Shown here piece by piece: positions 33,625-43,678 of a DNA stretch of 64,000 bases. Below the pieces are notes generated by a model, which was given only the letters and a program-made list of their open reading frames with translations, was not told where the DNA came from and made no database searches. The stretch is from Candidatus Coxiella mudrowiae (GTDB taxonomy: Bacteria > Pseudomonadota > Gammaproteobacteria > Coxiellales > Coxiellaceae): NCBI GenBank assembly GCA_001077715.1, contig CP011126.1:1669841-1733840 (forward strand), given 5' to 3'. Both the position numbers and the translations under genes were made by a program. Each line of letters opens with the position of its first letter. Positions within the stretch are counted from its first letter, which is position 1.

Positions 33625-35808
33625 ATGGATGACATGGAAAATTTGGTTCTTTTACAATCATTAAATCCTCAACAAAAAGAGGCGGTTACCTCCTTATCTC
33701 CCTACGTGCGTGTTTTAGCCGGCGCAGGTAGTGGCAAAACGCGTATATTAACTTATCGCATTGCTTGGCTTATCCAACAACAAGGTGTACCTCCTTATAG
33801 CATCCTAGCAGTGACTTTTACCAACAAAGCTGCGTACGAAATGCGAGGACGAATTGAAGCGATGCTGGGTATTCCCATTAGGACAATGTGGGTGGGGACA
33901 TTTCATGGTTTGGCTCATCGTTTACTGCGAGTACATTGGAAAGAAGTTGATCTACCCCAATCGTTTCAGATTCTCGATTCCGACGATCAATACCGTTTAA
34001 TTCGTCGTGTTCAACGGAGTCTTAATTTAGAAGAAACCCAATGGCCACCTAAACAAACCCAATGGTTTATCAATAAGCAAAAGGAAAAAGGTTGGCGACC
34101 TCATCAAGTCGCTAATAGTAGCGATGACAGCTATTTCACAGAAGTTCTAGTCAAAGTATATAAAGCCTACGAAGAAGTTTGTCGCCGGAGTGGGCTCGTT
34201 GATTTCTCGGAATTATTATTGCGCTCGCTTGAATTGCTCCGCGATGTGCCATCGATTCGCCATCACTATCAACAACGCTTTCATCACATTTTAGTGGACG
34301 AGTTTCAAGATACCAACACTATCCAATACGCCTGGCTGTGCGCTTTGATGGGGGATAATACGGGAATGATGGCGGTGGGAGACGACGATCAATCTATTTA
34401 TAGTTGGCGCGGCGCGAAGATAGAAAACATTCATCGTTTCTCTCGGGATTTTACTGATGTTCAAACAATTCGTTTAGAACAAAATTACCGATCAACACAA
34501 ACCATACTCGACGCTGCCAATGCCGTTATTGAAAATAATACGAATCGTCTCGGAAAAAAATTATGGACCACGAGCAATACAGGTGAGCGAATTAGCCTAT
34601 ACACGGCTTTCAATGAGCGTGATGAAGCTTTTTACATCATCTCATGCATTGAATCGTGGATACAACAAGAACGAAAATACAGCGATATCGCAATTCTTTA
34701 TCGTTCTAACGCTCAATCCCGTTTATTAGAAGAACGTCTTATCGATCGACAAATCCCCTATCGTATTTATGGGGGCCTAAAGTTCTTCGAACGAACAGAA
34801 ATTAAAGATGCACTTGCCTATTTGCGCTTATTAGCCAACCGCCATGATGACGCTGCTTTTGAGCGTGTTGTCAATACCCCCACCCGTGGTATTGGTAATA
34901 CCACACTGATAACATTGCGCGCTGCCGCTCGTGACCAAGGCATCTCTTTATGGCAAGCTGCAATGGACTTAATTAATAATCAGGGTTTGAGCGCTCGCGC
35001 GCTTAATTCCTTACAACAATTTTTAAATTTAATCGAAACACTCAGTGCGCAAACAAAAAACCTTTCTTTAGCTGAACAAACGGAAAAAATCCTAAATCAG
35101 AGTGGTTTGCTCGCTCTCTACAAAAAAGATAAAAATGAAAAAGGACTTTCTCGCGTCGAAAATTTAGAAGAATTGATCAGCGCCACCTCGCAATTTACCC
35201 CAGAGCCGATGACGGACGAGACTATTTTATTATCACCCTTAGATGGTTTTCTTTCTCACGTCGCTTTAGAAACCGGTGAAGAGCAAGCAAGTTCGCATAG
35301 TGATTGTGTAAATTTGATGACCTTGCACTCTGCTAAAGGACTAGAATTTCCCTTAGTTATTATAGGTGGATTAGAAGAAAACTTGTTTCCTCATCATATG
35401 TCTACAGATAGTGAAAATGGATTGGAAGAAGAACGGCGATTATGTTATGTGGGAATGACTCGTGCTAAGGAAAAATTAATTTTAACTTACGCCGAATGTC
35501 GACATTTACACGGCCTAGAAAAATTTAATCAGCCTTCACGATTTTTGAATGAAATTCCACCAGAATTAATCGACATAGTCCGACCCACACCTAAAATATC
35601 TCGACCAGTTTCTATTACCTATCAACGACCTCAAGCGGGTGAGAGCGAATTTTATGTAGGACAGCGCGTTAATCATACCAAATTTGGTAGTGGTATCATT
35701 ATTAATTACGAAGGCCAAGGTGAAAACACTCGTCTACAAGTCAAATTTGACAGCCATGGGGAAAAATGGCTGGTGTCCAGTTACGCAAAATTGGAAGCAT
35801 TGTCATGA
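33625..35808 (+). CDS. uvrD: DNA helicase II (UvrD)
   Basis: 3'-5' superfamily 1A helicase of nucleotide excision and mismatch repair. The 727-residue protein has all motifs: Q-motif LNPQQKEAV, Walker A AGAGSGKTRIL near residue 33, motif Ia VTFTNKAAYEMRGR, motif II DEFQDTN near residue 225, motif III GDDDQSIYSWRGA, motif IV QNYRST, motif V MTLHSAKGLEFPLV and motif VI EEERRLCYVGMTRAKEKL. The C-terminal Tudor-like domain (GQRVNHTKFGSGIIINYEGQ) is intact. Two starts are possible, ATG 33625 and ATG 33634; TACAAT at 33621-33626 looks like a -10 box overlapping the first, which favours the second. The downstream ZIP remnant overlaps its stop. Confidence 0.96.
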   Translation: MDDMENLVLLQSLNPQQKEAVTSLSPYVRVLAGAGSGKTRILTYRIAWLIQQQGVPPYSILAVTFTNKAAYEMRGRIEAMLGIPIRTMWVGTFHGLAHRLLRVHWKEVDLPQSFQILDSDDQYRLIRRVQRSLNLEETQWPPKQTQWFINKQKEKGWRPHQVANSSDDSYFTEVLVKVYKAYEEVCRRSGLVDFSELLLRSLELLRDVPSIRHHYQQRFHHILVDEFQDTNTIQYAWLCALMGDNTGMMAVGDDDQSIYSWRGAKIENIHRFSRDFTDVQTIRLEQNYRSTQTILDAANAVIENNTNRLGKKLWTTSNTGERISLYTAFNERDEAFYIISCIESWIQQERKYSDIAILYRSNAQSRLLEERLIDRQIPYRIYGGLKFFERTEIKDALAYLRLLANRHDDAAFERVVNTPTRGIGNTTLITLRAAARDQGISLWQAAMDLINNQGLSARALNSLQQFLNLIETLSAQTKNLSLAEQTEKILNQSGLLALYKKDKNEKGLSRVENLEELISATSQFTPEPMTDETILLSPLDGFLSHVALETGEEQASSHSDCVNLMTLHSAKGLEFPLVIIGGLEENLFPHHMSTDSENGLEEERRLCYVGMTRAKEKLILTYAECRHLHGLEKFNQPSRFLNEIPPELIDIVRPTPKISRPVSITYQRPQAGESEFYVGQRVNHTKFGSGIIINYEGQGENTRLQVKFDSHGEKWLVSSYAKLEALS

Positions 35809-36540
35809 ATACTTCCTGGACATTAGTACTAGGATACACTAGCATCCCTGTAGCATTAATGCTAATCGGAGGGATTTTAAGCTTCTTTAAAAACCTACTT
35901 CAGCCTTAAACAAGCGTAGTCCAACACTTTGCAGCAGGAGTCGTTTTCGCTTTCGCTGCAGTTGCTGTAGAATTAATCCCTGTATTAATTCTAATTCATC
36001 ACGAAATCCGTTGGATTATCGTCCTTGGCTTTTCTGCCAGCGTTGCTGTGATGCTTTTCACAGAATGGCTTGCCGATAAACTTTCTGGTATCTACCCGAC
36101 CGTTAAAAAAAACTACCGTTATCGCTCATCATTGTTGTAGTAATCGATGTTTTTATTGATGGTATCTTAGTAGGGGGGTTCCTTTTGACAAGTTAAAGTA
36201 GCGGAATTATTACTGCCTTAGCATTAGCTCTGGAAACTCTTTTTCTCGGTATAGTAACTATTTTAAACATGGCCAAAAGAAATGATAAACAACTGAGTGG
36301 CATTACTGTTATTTTTCTCATTTCGCTTTGTATTTTATTGGGGGCTTTGTTGGGCTTTGGTGTCGTTTCTGATTTATCTTACAGTATTCAAATAGCAATT
36401 ATTGCTTTGGGGGGTTGCTGCCTTACCTTACCTGGTAGCCGAAGAATTATTAATAGAACCTTATAAAGCTCCAGAAAAACATGCCTTGCGACAATTACTT
36501 TTTTCGTGGGACTTTTAATCGTATTATTTGCACATTAATA
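35805..36540 (+). pseudogene. ZIP-family metal transporter, degraded
   Basis: Remnant of a polytopic membrane protein whose ATG overlaps the uvrD stop (ATGA). The first stretch reads MNTSWTLVLGYTSIPVALML, then a stop, then VVQHFAAGVVFAFAAVAVEL followed by IPVLILIHHEI, which resembles the ZIP helix with HxxAGxxxxxxxxELxPE. Later hydrophobic pieces include LSGITVIFLISLCILLGALL (36269-36466) and LPYLVAEELLIEPYKAPEKH. Stops near 35908 and 36140 and several frameshifts inactivate it. ZIP is my best guess; another small metal exporter family is possible. Confidence 0.5.
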
Positions 36541-36639
36541 TTTTTTTCCGCTAGAAAGAATTGTAGTACCCGCTTGCCATGCTTAAGCTGTAGGAACTTT
36601 CTGAAAAAATGGTAACTACTCAAATATAATTACTAAATG

Positions 36640-38737
36640 CGATGTTTTGTATTAATCGATTTTGACTGAGATAATGAAAGTCGACCATCTCGGTGTCCAC
36701 ACAACCATTAAGGCAAAGTTTTTCCACGTCGGCAAATAAAATTTCAAAAATTGTTTGTGCTTCTGCCAATAAAACCGGTCTAAGTGAAGCAGAAGAGGAT
36801 AATCGTAGAGAAATGTTTTAAGAACATTATTAATTATTTCTTTCGGGAATTTAAATGTAGCATATTCCCAATGATCGCTAACGATCACGCTGTTATGATA
36901 GACCAATTGATACAAGGGAATACTGTATTTAGGTGAAAAATAAATTTCAAAAATGAGAGGTTTTAACAGAGTTAATTTTTAGCATATTTTGGAGGAATCC
37001 CCAATGGAGAAAAGTATTTTCCCATGTAATATTATTGAGACACCTCATTCCTTTATATATCCTTATCCCAAATATCGGCGGTGACATTGCCGTGACCAAA
37101 TGCGATAACATTCACACTATAATCATAACCGTCTTCCGTTCCAATTATTAAGATGCTCTTGCTCAATTGCATAACACATTCGCTCCAAACAATTTTTCGT
37201 GTCTTGTACTTGAGTCATTTTATGTGCTTTTGAAAAATCGTTATAAAGTTCTCCTGCACCATCCGTATCAAAAAACTAAGAATTAAAAGGTATTTGGTGA
37301 ATTTTTAATATTTCTCGAGGGCGGTATTTTACTTCTGGCATAGCAAAGTCCAAATTTAATGTCCATCCAATATTAAGGAATCCGCGAAGTGGAACACCCT
37401 TCTGATCAATGATCGTATCTTTTTTGATAAAGGACTTGATTATTAGGAATCGTAAGGAGCTATTTAGATAGCCATCTTTTACAGTTTCTTTGATAACATT
37501 TCGATTTAGAATCCCTAGCGAACGATCATCAAACCCAAGCCACGCGTGGTAAAGGTCGATAGATTGGAATTGTGACAACATCCAAAAAGAAACTCCATTT
37601 CTCCATTCAGAAACTGGATTAATTGAACTACTAAAAATGGATTGAATTAAATTTTTATTAAATTCAATTTGCTCGCTTGTCGTTAATCGATTTTCCCCTT
37701 TCTTTAACAGGGAAGTAGCTTCAGAATTTAAGCATACAACAACGAATCTAGACCTATTGTAAAGTGACTTATCTTTTACTAAATTCATCATCAATTATTC
37801 AAATTCATATTTACCCTAATTAAAAATCTAAGATTGATCTGCTAATAGCTGCAAAACAGCATTCTGATATTTGGTTTTTCCTAAATATGAAAGATATTTG
37901 ACGATATTTTCAGACGGAGTATGTAATTTTTCTGAAAGAATACTTTGTAATTTTTTTCTAATTCACGTTCGAAGCCCCAATGAGCTCATCTCCCCATAAA
38001 TAAATCAAAGGAGCTCCATAGAGCTTATGGATGTTTGGAGCTGCTTCTTCTTTCTGAGCTAGGGTAACAAACTAATTATGTCTTTTATTGGCGAGATAAG
38101 TTTTTGAAATAGCAACAAATAGTCGGCTTTACAATAAAAATACGATTTGTTTAAAAAAAAAGACTAATAAATTATTCCCCAACTTATTAAACCAATATTG
38201 GTTGTCATAAATATTGTCAACAATAAAGGTATCTAAAAAATCCGAATACAGCGCGCCTAGAAATTGCATGGATAATCCCGAAGTGGCCTCAGTTTTATTT
38301 TGAACGCCCATATTGTTTGTTAAATAATTTATCCAGGTCAGATTAGTCTCGGGTATCACTTTCCCCTCTCTGATGATGGATAAAACCAGAGTTTTTGCTT
38401 CTCTCCCTACAATAGAAAAGATAATGGCAACCGTATTTTTTGGCGGTAAAATCTACCAGAAGACTCTGATTAGACCGTAAAAAAAACAAAAAAATATCTA
38501 TAGATCACCTCTCTGGAAGCTTATTTTCTTATCGGTTTTTAGGTGCTGTACAAGTGTCAAATCAGCAGGCTGACCTTCGAAAATTATAGTGTTGTTATAA
38601 CGAATACTTAGGCTCTGAGGCGAAACATAAAAACAATCTTTATTCTCTTGGCATAGAGGTATTTCTTTAGTAGCCGAAAATCCCCATACAGGAAAGATAA
38701 CCATTAACAGAAAAAAGATAGTTTTATTCATCGACAT
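36640..38737 (-). pseudogene. Exported glycoside hydrolase-like protein, degraded
   Basis: I read one broken gene of about 2.1 kb. It begins at 38737 with a signal peptide (MSMNKTIFFLLMVIFPVWGF, cleavage after SA) followed by FYVSPQSLSIRYNNTIIFEG. After frame changes come TSGLSMQFLGALYSDFLDTF and YDNQYWFNKLGN (38359-38129), NIHKLYGAPLIYLWGDELIG, the long open piece 37794-37276 with DLYHAWLGFDD, then FDTDGAGELYNDFSKAHKMT and finally SIPLYQLVYHNSVIVSDHWE (36915-36652). WLGxDD, GAGELYxDxxxxHxMTQ and LVYHDSxI(I/V) recall the DUF5696/GH101-129-like glycosidases, from memory only. At least five frameshifts or stops. The segments could also belong to two adjacent genes. Confidence 0.45.
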
Positions 38738-38861
38738 GAGCCCTTCTTTATAATCAATATTGAAAAGTAATAAATTTATTGCTTCTCAAACTATTAATAT
38801 CTTATATAATCTTAATAAAAACATGAGAAGTCATATAAAACGCCATTATCAATAGAAAAAT

Positions 38862-39300
38862 GGCATAAGAGCTATATACACAACCAATAAAAATACTAGT
38901 AGTTGATCCAAACGCGATAGATTTTTTTTAATAGAAAAAAGAATTTTTAAATACCTATTAGGAATAAATTTAATTATGGAAACTCCCATAATAGTATGGA
39001 AACTCCCATAATAGCTCCCACAATCACAAAAGGCACCCATTGTTTGAATAATGGAAAATCAAAGTATACCCATTTTGTACTGATGCTGCGCAGCGAGAAA
39101 AGCATTGGGAAGGAGCAAAGCGAAAGAAATTCCGACCGCAGTATGCATAACAGCTCCATGGGCCACATGGGAAAAGGGTGAAATCGTTAATAATAGGAAC
39201 TAGAATAGAACAATACCGTCGCCAACACCAAATAAAACACCTAAAAAACCGCCTATGGGCTTCCTACTATTAATAAGATTAATGCGAAATAAAAGTCTTC
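38862..39300 (-). pseudogene. TauE/SafE (DUF81) membrane transporter, truncated and frameshifted
   Basis: Remnant of a sulfite/anion exporter-type membrane protein. Pieces read GGFLGVLFGVGDGIVLF, HVAHGAVMHTAVGISFALLL, WVPFVIVGAIMGVSILL and a tail DQLLVFLLVVYIALMPFFY. These fit the family pattern of GxGGGxxxxP, HxAVGTS and GxxxGxxL. The remnant is shorter than the usual 250-residue form, contains stops, and carries a 20-bp tandem duplication that shifts the frame. It lies just downstream of the living MFS gene on the same strand. Confidence 0.6.
38975..39014. repeat. 20-bp perfect tandem duplication
   Basis: The 20-bp unit TATGGAAACTCCCATAATAG occurs at 38975-38994 and again at 38995-39014. 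It lies in the TauE/SafE remnant, and its length shifts the frame. Confidence 0.95.
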
Positions 39301-39332
39301 TATGCCGTTGTTGACATTCTAATTTTCATTTA

Positions 39333-40649
39333 TTAATTCCGAGAACGACAATAAGTTTCTCGTAAACAAAGAGCAGCACCCAGAGCGATTAAAAATCCGA
39401 TAGGTAAAATCAACATAGCCCAGTGAAAATCTGAAGCCACGTAAACACCCATTGAATGATGAAAATAAATCGTATGCAAATCCATGAGACGACCAAATAA
39501 TGGTTGGAAGATAGCCTGTCCACCCATAGTAGTAATACTAACAACGCTGACTGACATAGCTGTTATTACGGGTATACTATTTTCAGCGACTGTAGGATAT
39601 CCAATAATTTGACTACTAGTGGTTAAACCCATTGCCAAAAATAGTATAAGCAAAGAAAAGAATGACAAATGGGGTATTTCTATAATTACTAAGATTAAGG
39701 CTAACGATAAAATAGCACCTACTAACATCGGCAATCTTCGTAAACCAATTTTATCAGATAAAAAGCCTACCAGAGGTCCACCCATGACAGTTCCCATAAA
39801 TAACATACTCGTAATATAGGTAGCCTCAATTTTTGGAACGTGATGCGCATCACTCAAATATAATATACCCCAAATTCCTCCCAACAAACATAAAGGCAAA
39901 TTCATTAAACAAGTATATACTCCACCTAGCCAATTTTGTAATTTTAAAAAAGCTAAGCCCATACTTTTCCAATAACCCATGTCATTAATTTGCTGACGTT
40001 CTACACGATGGTGTTCGAGATGATAATGAGGGAAATCTTTCACAACACTCGCAATAATCAAAAAAATTAAGCAGCCAAAAGCCGCATCTATTAATAAAAC
40101 CTTTCGCCAATTTAATACCTCTGCTAATAAGGTAAGAGGTGTTTGCGCTACCATTCCTCCTAGCATTGCCATAGTTACAATGACGCCTGTAACCAAGGCC
40201 AATCGTGTGGAGGAAAACCAACGTGTGGCTAAGCGTATGACACTTAAAAAGCAAAACGCACTCCCAATACCCATCAAAAAGCGAAAAATGCAAGCCGAAA
40301 ATAATGAAGTAGTTAGCGCAAAAGCGGCAATGCCTAAAATACAAACGCTAAGTGAGAACAAAATTATTTTCCGGGTGGAATATCGGTCGAGTAACATCCC
40401 TGCTGGAAAAAGGAAAATAACATTCGAGATAAAATAAAAAGAAGATAATTGCCCTAATTGAGTTGCTTGGATATGGAAAGCCTGCATTAGTGGAAGGCTA
40501 ATTGCATCAAACATATTCATCTGAATAAATTCATAAAAGAAAAAAAGAGATGCCGACAAACATACCACCCAAGCTCGCCAAAGATTGGTATGTGGAACTG
40601 ACTCTGATAGCTCAAGAGAATTATCGAAACTAATTAGAGATTCTTTCAT
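39333..40649 (-). CDS. MFS transporter
   Basis: Intact 438-residue inner-membrane carrier of the major facilitator superfamily with about 12 helices. The first helix is AWVVCLSASLFFFYEFIQMN. The loop 2-3 signature is FPAGMLLDRYSTRKIILFSL, and the loop 8-9 counterpart is GFLSDKIGLRRLPMLVGAIL. The C-terminus is LCLRETYCRSRN. The FFFYEFIQMNMFDAISLPLM segment is shared with the dead neighbour, so they arose by tandem duplication. The substrate cannot be told from the sequence; amino acids or small organic acids are typical in intracellular Coxiella-type bacteria (inference). It is the only living transporter in a 10-kb stretch of dead genes, which suggests that its substrate matters. Confidence 0.88.
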   Translation of the reverse strand: MKESLISFDNSLELSESVPHTNLWRAWVVCLSASLFFFYEFIQMNMFDAISLPLMQAFHIQATQLGQLSSFYFISNVIFLFPAGMLLDRYSTRKIILFSLSVCILGIAAFALTTSLFSACIFRFLMGIGSAFCFLSVIRLATRWFSSTRLALVTGVIVTMAMLGGMVAQTPLTLLAEVLNWRKVLLIDAAFGCLIFLIIASVVKDFPHYHLEHHRVERQQINDMGYWKSMGLAFLKLQNWLGGVYTCLMNLPLCLLGGIWGILYLSDAHHVPKIEATYITSMLFMGTVMGGPLVGFLSDKIGLRRLPMLVGAILSLALILVIIEIPHLSFFSLLILFLAMGLTTSSQIIGYPTVAENSIPVITAMSVSVVSITTMGGQAIFQPLFGRLMDLHTIYFHHSMGVYVASDFHWAMLILPIGFLIALGAALCLRETYCRSRN

Positions 40650-40689
40650 TTTATATTTGTCTTTCTTTTATTAAGAGATGCAATAGGTT

Positions 40690-41985
40690 TCCCTGGATAA
40701 ATACGCCATGACTAATCCTAAATATAAAAACCAGCAGCATAATCCGCCAACGCGAATTGGTAATCGCTGGATAAAAATAAAGGCACATGGTTAACAACCT
40801 GATGTGACCATCGCCATTCCATTAGTCGCGCAAATAGAGGTTGCGTACTCCCTCTCCTCCCCAACCGCCATAATCAAGACGGAAGCCATACCCTCCGCAG
40901 TGCCAGTTAGAGCCAAAGGATTACTTTCAGCGATCAAAGGATAACTAATAATCTGTGTACTGATAATAAATCCGAGTCCCCAAAAAATAATTAATAAGAC
41001 TAGCAAGGCTAGCAATGATAAATACGGTAAATACATCAATAATAAAATTAGAAATAACGCAATAACAGCGCCCACCATCATAGGTATTCGCCGACGTTTG
41101 ATTCTATCTGACAACCATCCCACTACTGGAGCAGCACCAATAATAGTGCCTATAAACAGCATAGAGTTTACAAAAGAAGCATCAGCTCGCATTAACCCTC
41201 GAATTTGAACTAAATAAAGGCTTCCCAACATAGCGCCCAGAAAAAAAAATCGGAAAATTCATTAACGAGCTATACAGATCCCACCTAATAACCAAATTCT
41301 GACTGTTTTTTACAGTTCGCCACAATACTCGCCAAAGACCTAGGTCGTGCAAATACATTTGATGCTCTCGGAAAAGACTGGCCTGACCCCGAGAGGGAAA
41401 TCTTTCACTAATAAGACAATCAACAAGAGCATTATGAGACCTAAAGAAGCGTCGATGAGTAAGGTCATTCGCCACCCCAGGGCATCCGTCAGAAAGGTAA
41501 ATGGGGTTTGTGCAACCATTCCTCCGATCATGGCCAGGGTTCACGATCAAGCGGATAACTAAAGCCATCTGACGAGGCTCAAACCATCGGGAAGCTAAGC
41601 GAACATTGCTTAATAAGCAGAAAGATCCTACAATTCCGGTAACAAAACGACATGAGTCTGCCTGCCAAATTGATGTGGAAGCTGCGAAGCTAAACATGCA
41701 AACTACGCTAGCTGCCGCTGCCATAGCTAAAATGATTACTTTTCGCGTCGATACTCGATTGAGCAGCATCCCAGCAGGAAACAAAAAAATGACATTGGCA
41801 TAAAAATAATTTTCTGATAGATGGCCTAAACAGCTAGGCCCAATATGAAAAGCACGCATTAAATTAGGGCTTAACGCATTAAACATATTAATCTGAACAA
41901 ACTCGAAGAAAAAAACACTGAGCCAGTAAAACAAACAACCCAAAGCTGCAAAGGATAATCGTAACTAATGCTTTTTAAATTGATC
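40690..41985 (-). pseudogene. MFS transporter paralogue, frameshifted
   Basis: Dead tandem copy of the preceding MFS gene. Pieces include FFFEFVQINMFNALSPNLMR and ANVIFLFPAGMLLNRVSTRK (41943-41182), QTPFTFLTDALGWRMTLLID (41531-41340), and FIGTIIGAAPVVGWLSDRIK then RRRIPMMVGAVIALFLILLL (41231-40791). Frameshifts near 41550, 41340 and 41240 break a gene that otherwise covers nearly the whole family length. The decay seems recent, since the pieces are long and the motifs intact. Confidence 0.88.
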
Positions 41986-42173
41986 ATCGACACAGCCAAT
42001 GTCGGTTCCCCTATAAAGTGCTCCCAGACTAAATTAAGTGAGCATTATATAGAAAAAGTGTTTAGAAGAATAGCTGTGAAGAACTGTAAAAATATGTGGC
42101 AACTATTTCGTGTTACTTGATCCCTCTCCTCTGTTGAGGTACGGTTAATCTCTAGATATTCAGGAGGAATGCT

Positions 42174-43075
42174 ATGCCCCCTGAGCGAAAATCGAAGCAG
42201 CAACATCCCGCCTAGAAGCAAAAGACTCAGCCCAGAATTGAGTCCAAAATGATTTTTTGTCCTAAATACCAAGATCCTGATTACCAAGGCAGTGATAAAC
42301 TTCTCAACAAAGTAGGCTATTATCACTGTAGGTGATAGTGGCATCGGCCGTGCCGTTTGCCGTCGCTTTTAGTATTGAAGGTGTTACCTATCTCAATGAA
42401 CATAAGGATGCCACTGCCACTCAGAAAGCAGTTGAATCAAAAGAACGAAAATCCTTCCTTTTGTCCAGAAATATAGCTGACCCTGCTTTTTGCCAATTAG
42501 TGGTAAAAGATACCACTAGAAAGTTTAAAAAAATTGATATTTTGATGAATAATTTAGCCCAATAATATCCTCAGGATAATCTCGAAGACATTACCGGCGA
42601 GCAGCTAAGAAAAACTTTTTAAATCAATATCTTTTCCTATTTTTATTTGACTACAGCCGCTTTGCCTTACCTTAAAAAAGGCAGCGTTATAATTAACATT
42701 ACGTCCATTACCGCCTATATAGGGAGTGAACAACTCATTGATTATTCGGGCACTAAAGGAGCCATTGTCTCATTTACTCGCTCTTTATCTGAAAACCTTA
42801 TCAAAATCAAAAAAGGGAATCCGAATCAAAATCAAAAAAGGGAATCCGAGTAAACGGCGTTGCTTGAGAGACCCGACCCTATCTGGACTCCTTTGATTCC
42901 AAGCAGTTTTTCTCCTAAGCACGTCCAAAAATTTGGTAGCAGCGTTCCCATAGGTCGGGCGGGGAGGGGGAACCTAAGGAGGTTATTACTGTTACGTCTT
43001 TTTGGTTTCAGCTGATTCTGCCTATATGTCTGGCCAAGTCTTACATCCACAATGGCGAAGTTATTCTTAACGAAT
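42174..43075 (+). pseudogene. SDR oxidoreductase (YghA-like), frameshifted
   Basis: Remnant of a short-chain dehydrogenase with the N-terminal extension typical of the YghA/glucose-dehydrogenase-like group (MPPERKSKQQHPA, stop, KQKTQPRIESKMI, DPDYQGSDKLLNKV). AGGAGG lies eight bases upstream of the ATG. The NAD(P) loop survives as ITVGDSGIGRAV-like sequence around a frameshift near 42335. KKIDILMNNLAQ is followed by a stop; TTAALPYLKKGSVIINITSI and IDYSGTKGAIVSFTRSLSEN contain the catalytic Ser and YxxxK. A 25-bp tandem duplication at 42800-42849 then breaks the frame; WTPLIPSSFSPKHVQKFGSS and a C-terminal tail follow. Confidence 0.85.
42800..42849. repeat. 25-bp perfect tandem duplication
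   Basis: Two identical 25-bp units at 42800-42824 and 42825-42849 (beginning ATCAAAATCAAAAAAGGG). Since 25 is not a multiple of three, the duplication itself shifts the frame in the dehydrogenase; without the second copy the reading ends in the expected IRVNGVA segment. Confidence 0.95.
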
Positions 43076-43113
43076 AACTATAACTAAATGAGAGACAATT
43101 TAAGGAGGTCCTT

Positions 43114-43421
43114 ATGAATCAGGAAAAAAGAAAAGCTTATGTTAAAAGCTTGTTGGAATTGTCGCCATATATGCCAAAAATATTATACAATCATTGTATT
43201 CAGGAAGGTGGTAAGAACACTGAACTAAGCCACCTACGTATGATAATGGACTGTATTCAAATCTGTCAAACAAGCGCCGACTTCATGACGCATAATTCTA
43301 AACTTTAAAAATCCATCTGCCAAACTTGCACCGAAGTTTGTGAAGCTTGTGCCCAATCCTGCGAAGCTATCGGGGATGATAAAATAAAGGAATGTACACA
43401 AGCTTGTCGCGATTCCGCTTT
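43114..43421 (+). pseudogene. Four-helix-bundle copper-binding (Csp/DUF326) protein, interrupted
   Basis: Remnant of a small cysteine-rich copper-storage protein. A strong AAGGAGGT lies four bases before the ATG. The sequence SPYMPKILYNHCIQEGGKNT, MDCIQICQTSADFMTHNSKL is followed by an in-frame TAA at 43306 and then KSICQTCTEVCEACAQSCEA, IGDDKIKECTQACRDSA in the same frame. The Cys spacing (CxxxC, CxxC, CxxC, CxxxC) fits the family. After CRDSA the expected last helix is replaced by antisense sequence of the DUF6496 gene. Only one stop codon and the lost tail separate it from an intact gene. Confidence 0.75.
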
Positions 43422-43592
43422 CTTGGGAACTTTAGCTCCCTTTTTACGCACTTTCGACAAGCCGATAGTAATCGCTTGTTTTCGACTTTTTACTTTTTTG
43501 TGTTTAGGACTACTATGAACCTTTCCCCGTTTGTAACTGTGCATTTCTTTTTAACTTCTTTTTTGTGTAGATTTGCCATATTTTCTAGCCAT
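43422..43592 (-). pseudogene. Small basic DUF6496-like protein, frameshifted
   Basis: Remnant of a short Lys-rich protein. It begins MARKYGKSTQK at 43592, shifts frame, and continues MHSYKRGKVHSSPKHKKVKS then RKQAITIGLSKVRKKGAKVP and KK. This matches my memory of the DUF6496 pattern (ends KxVKSRKQAIAIALSEARKAGAKVPKK). No stop follows; the frame runs into antisense sequence of the copper-binding protein, so the 3' ends of the two convergent genes have been fused. Confidence 0.6.
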
Positions 43593-43678
43593 GATAAAAA
43601 GTCCTTTATGTGGTATTTATACTCCAATTATATTAGACCAGAAAATTTTCAGCTGAGGCAATTAGAGACTTGTCCTAA

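Noticed and set aside
40180..40437. Plus-strand basic frame inside the MFS gene
   Set aside because: It is antisense to conserved membrane helices of the intact carrier.
42045..42344. Minus-strand hydrophobic frame as a small membrane protein
   Set aside because: The plus strand carries the YghA-like N-terminus with an AGGAGG site; the minus frame is best explained as its shadow.
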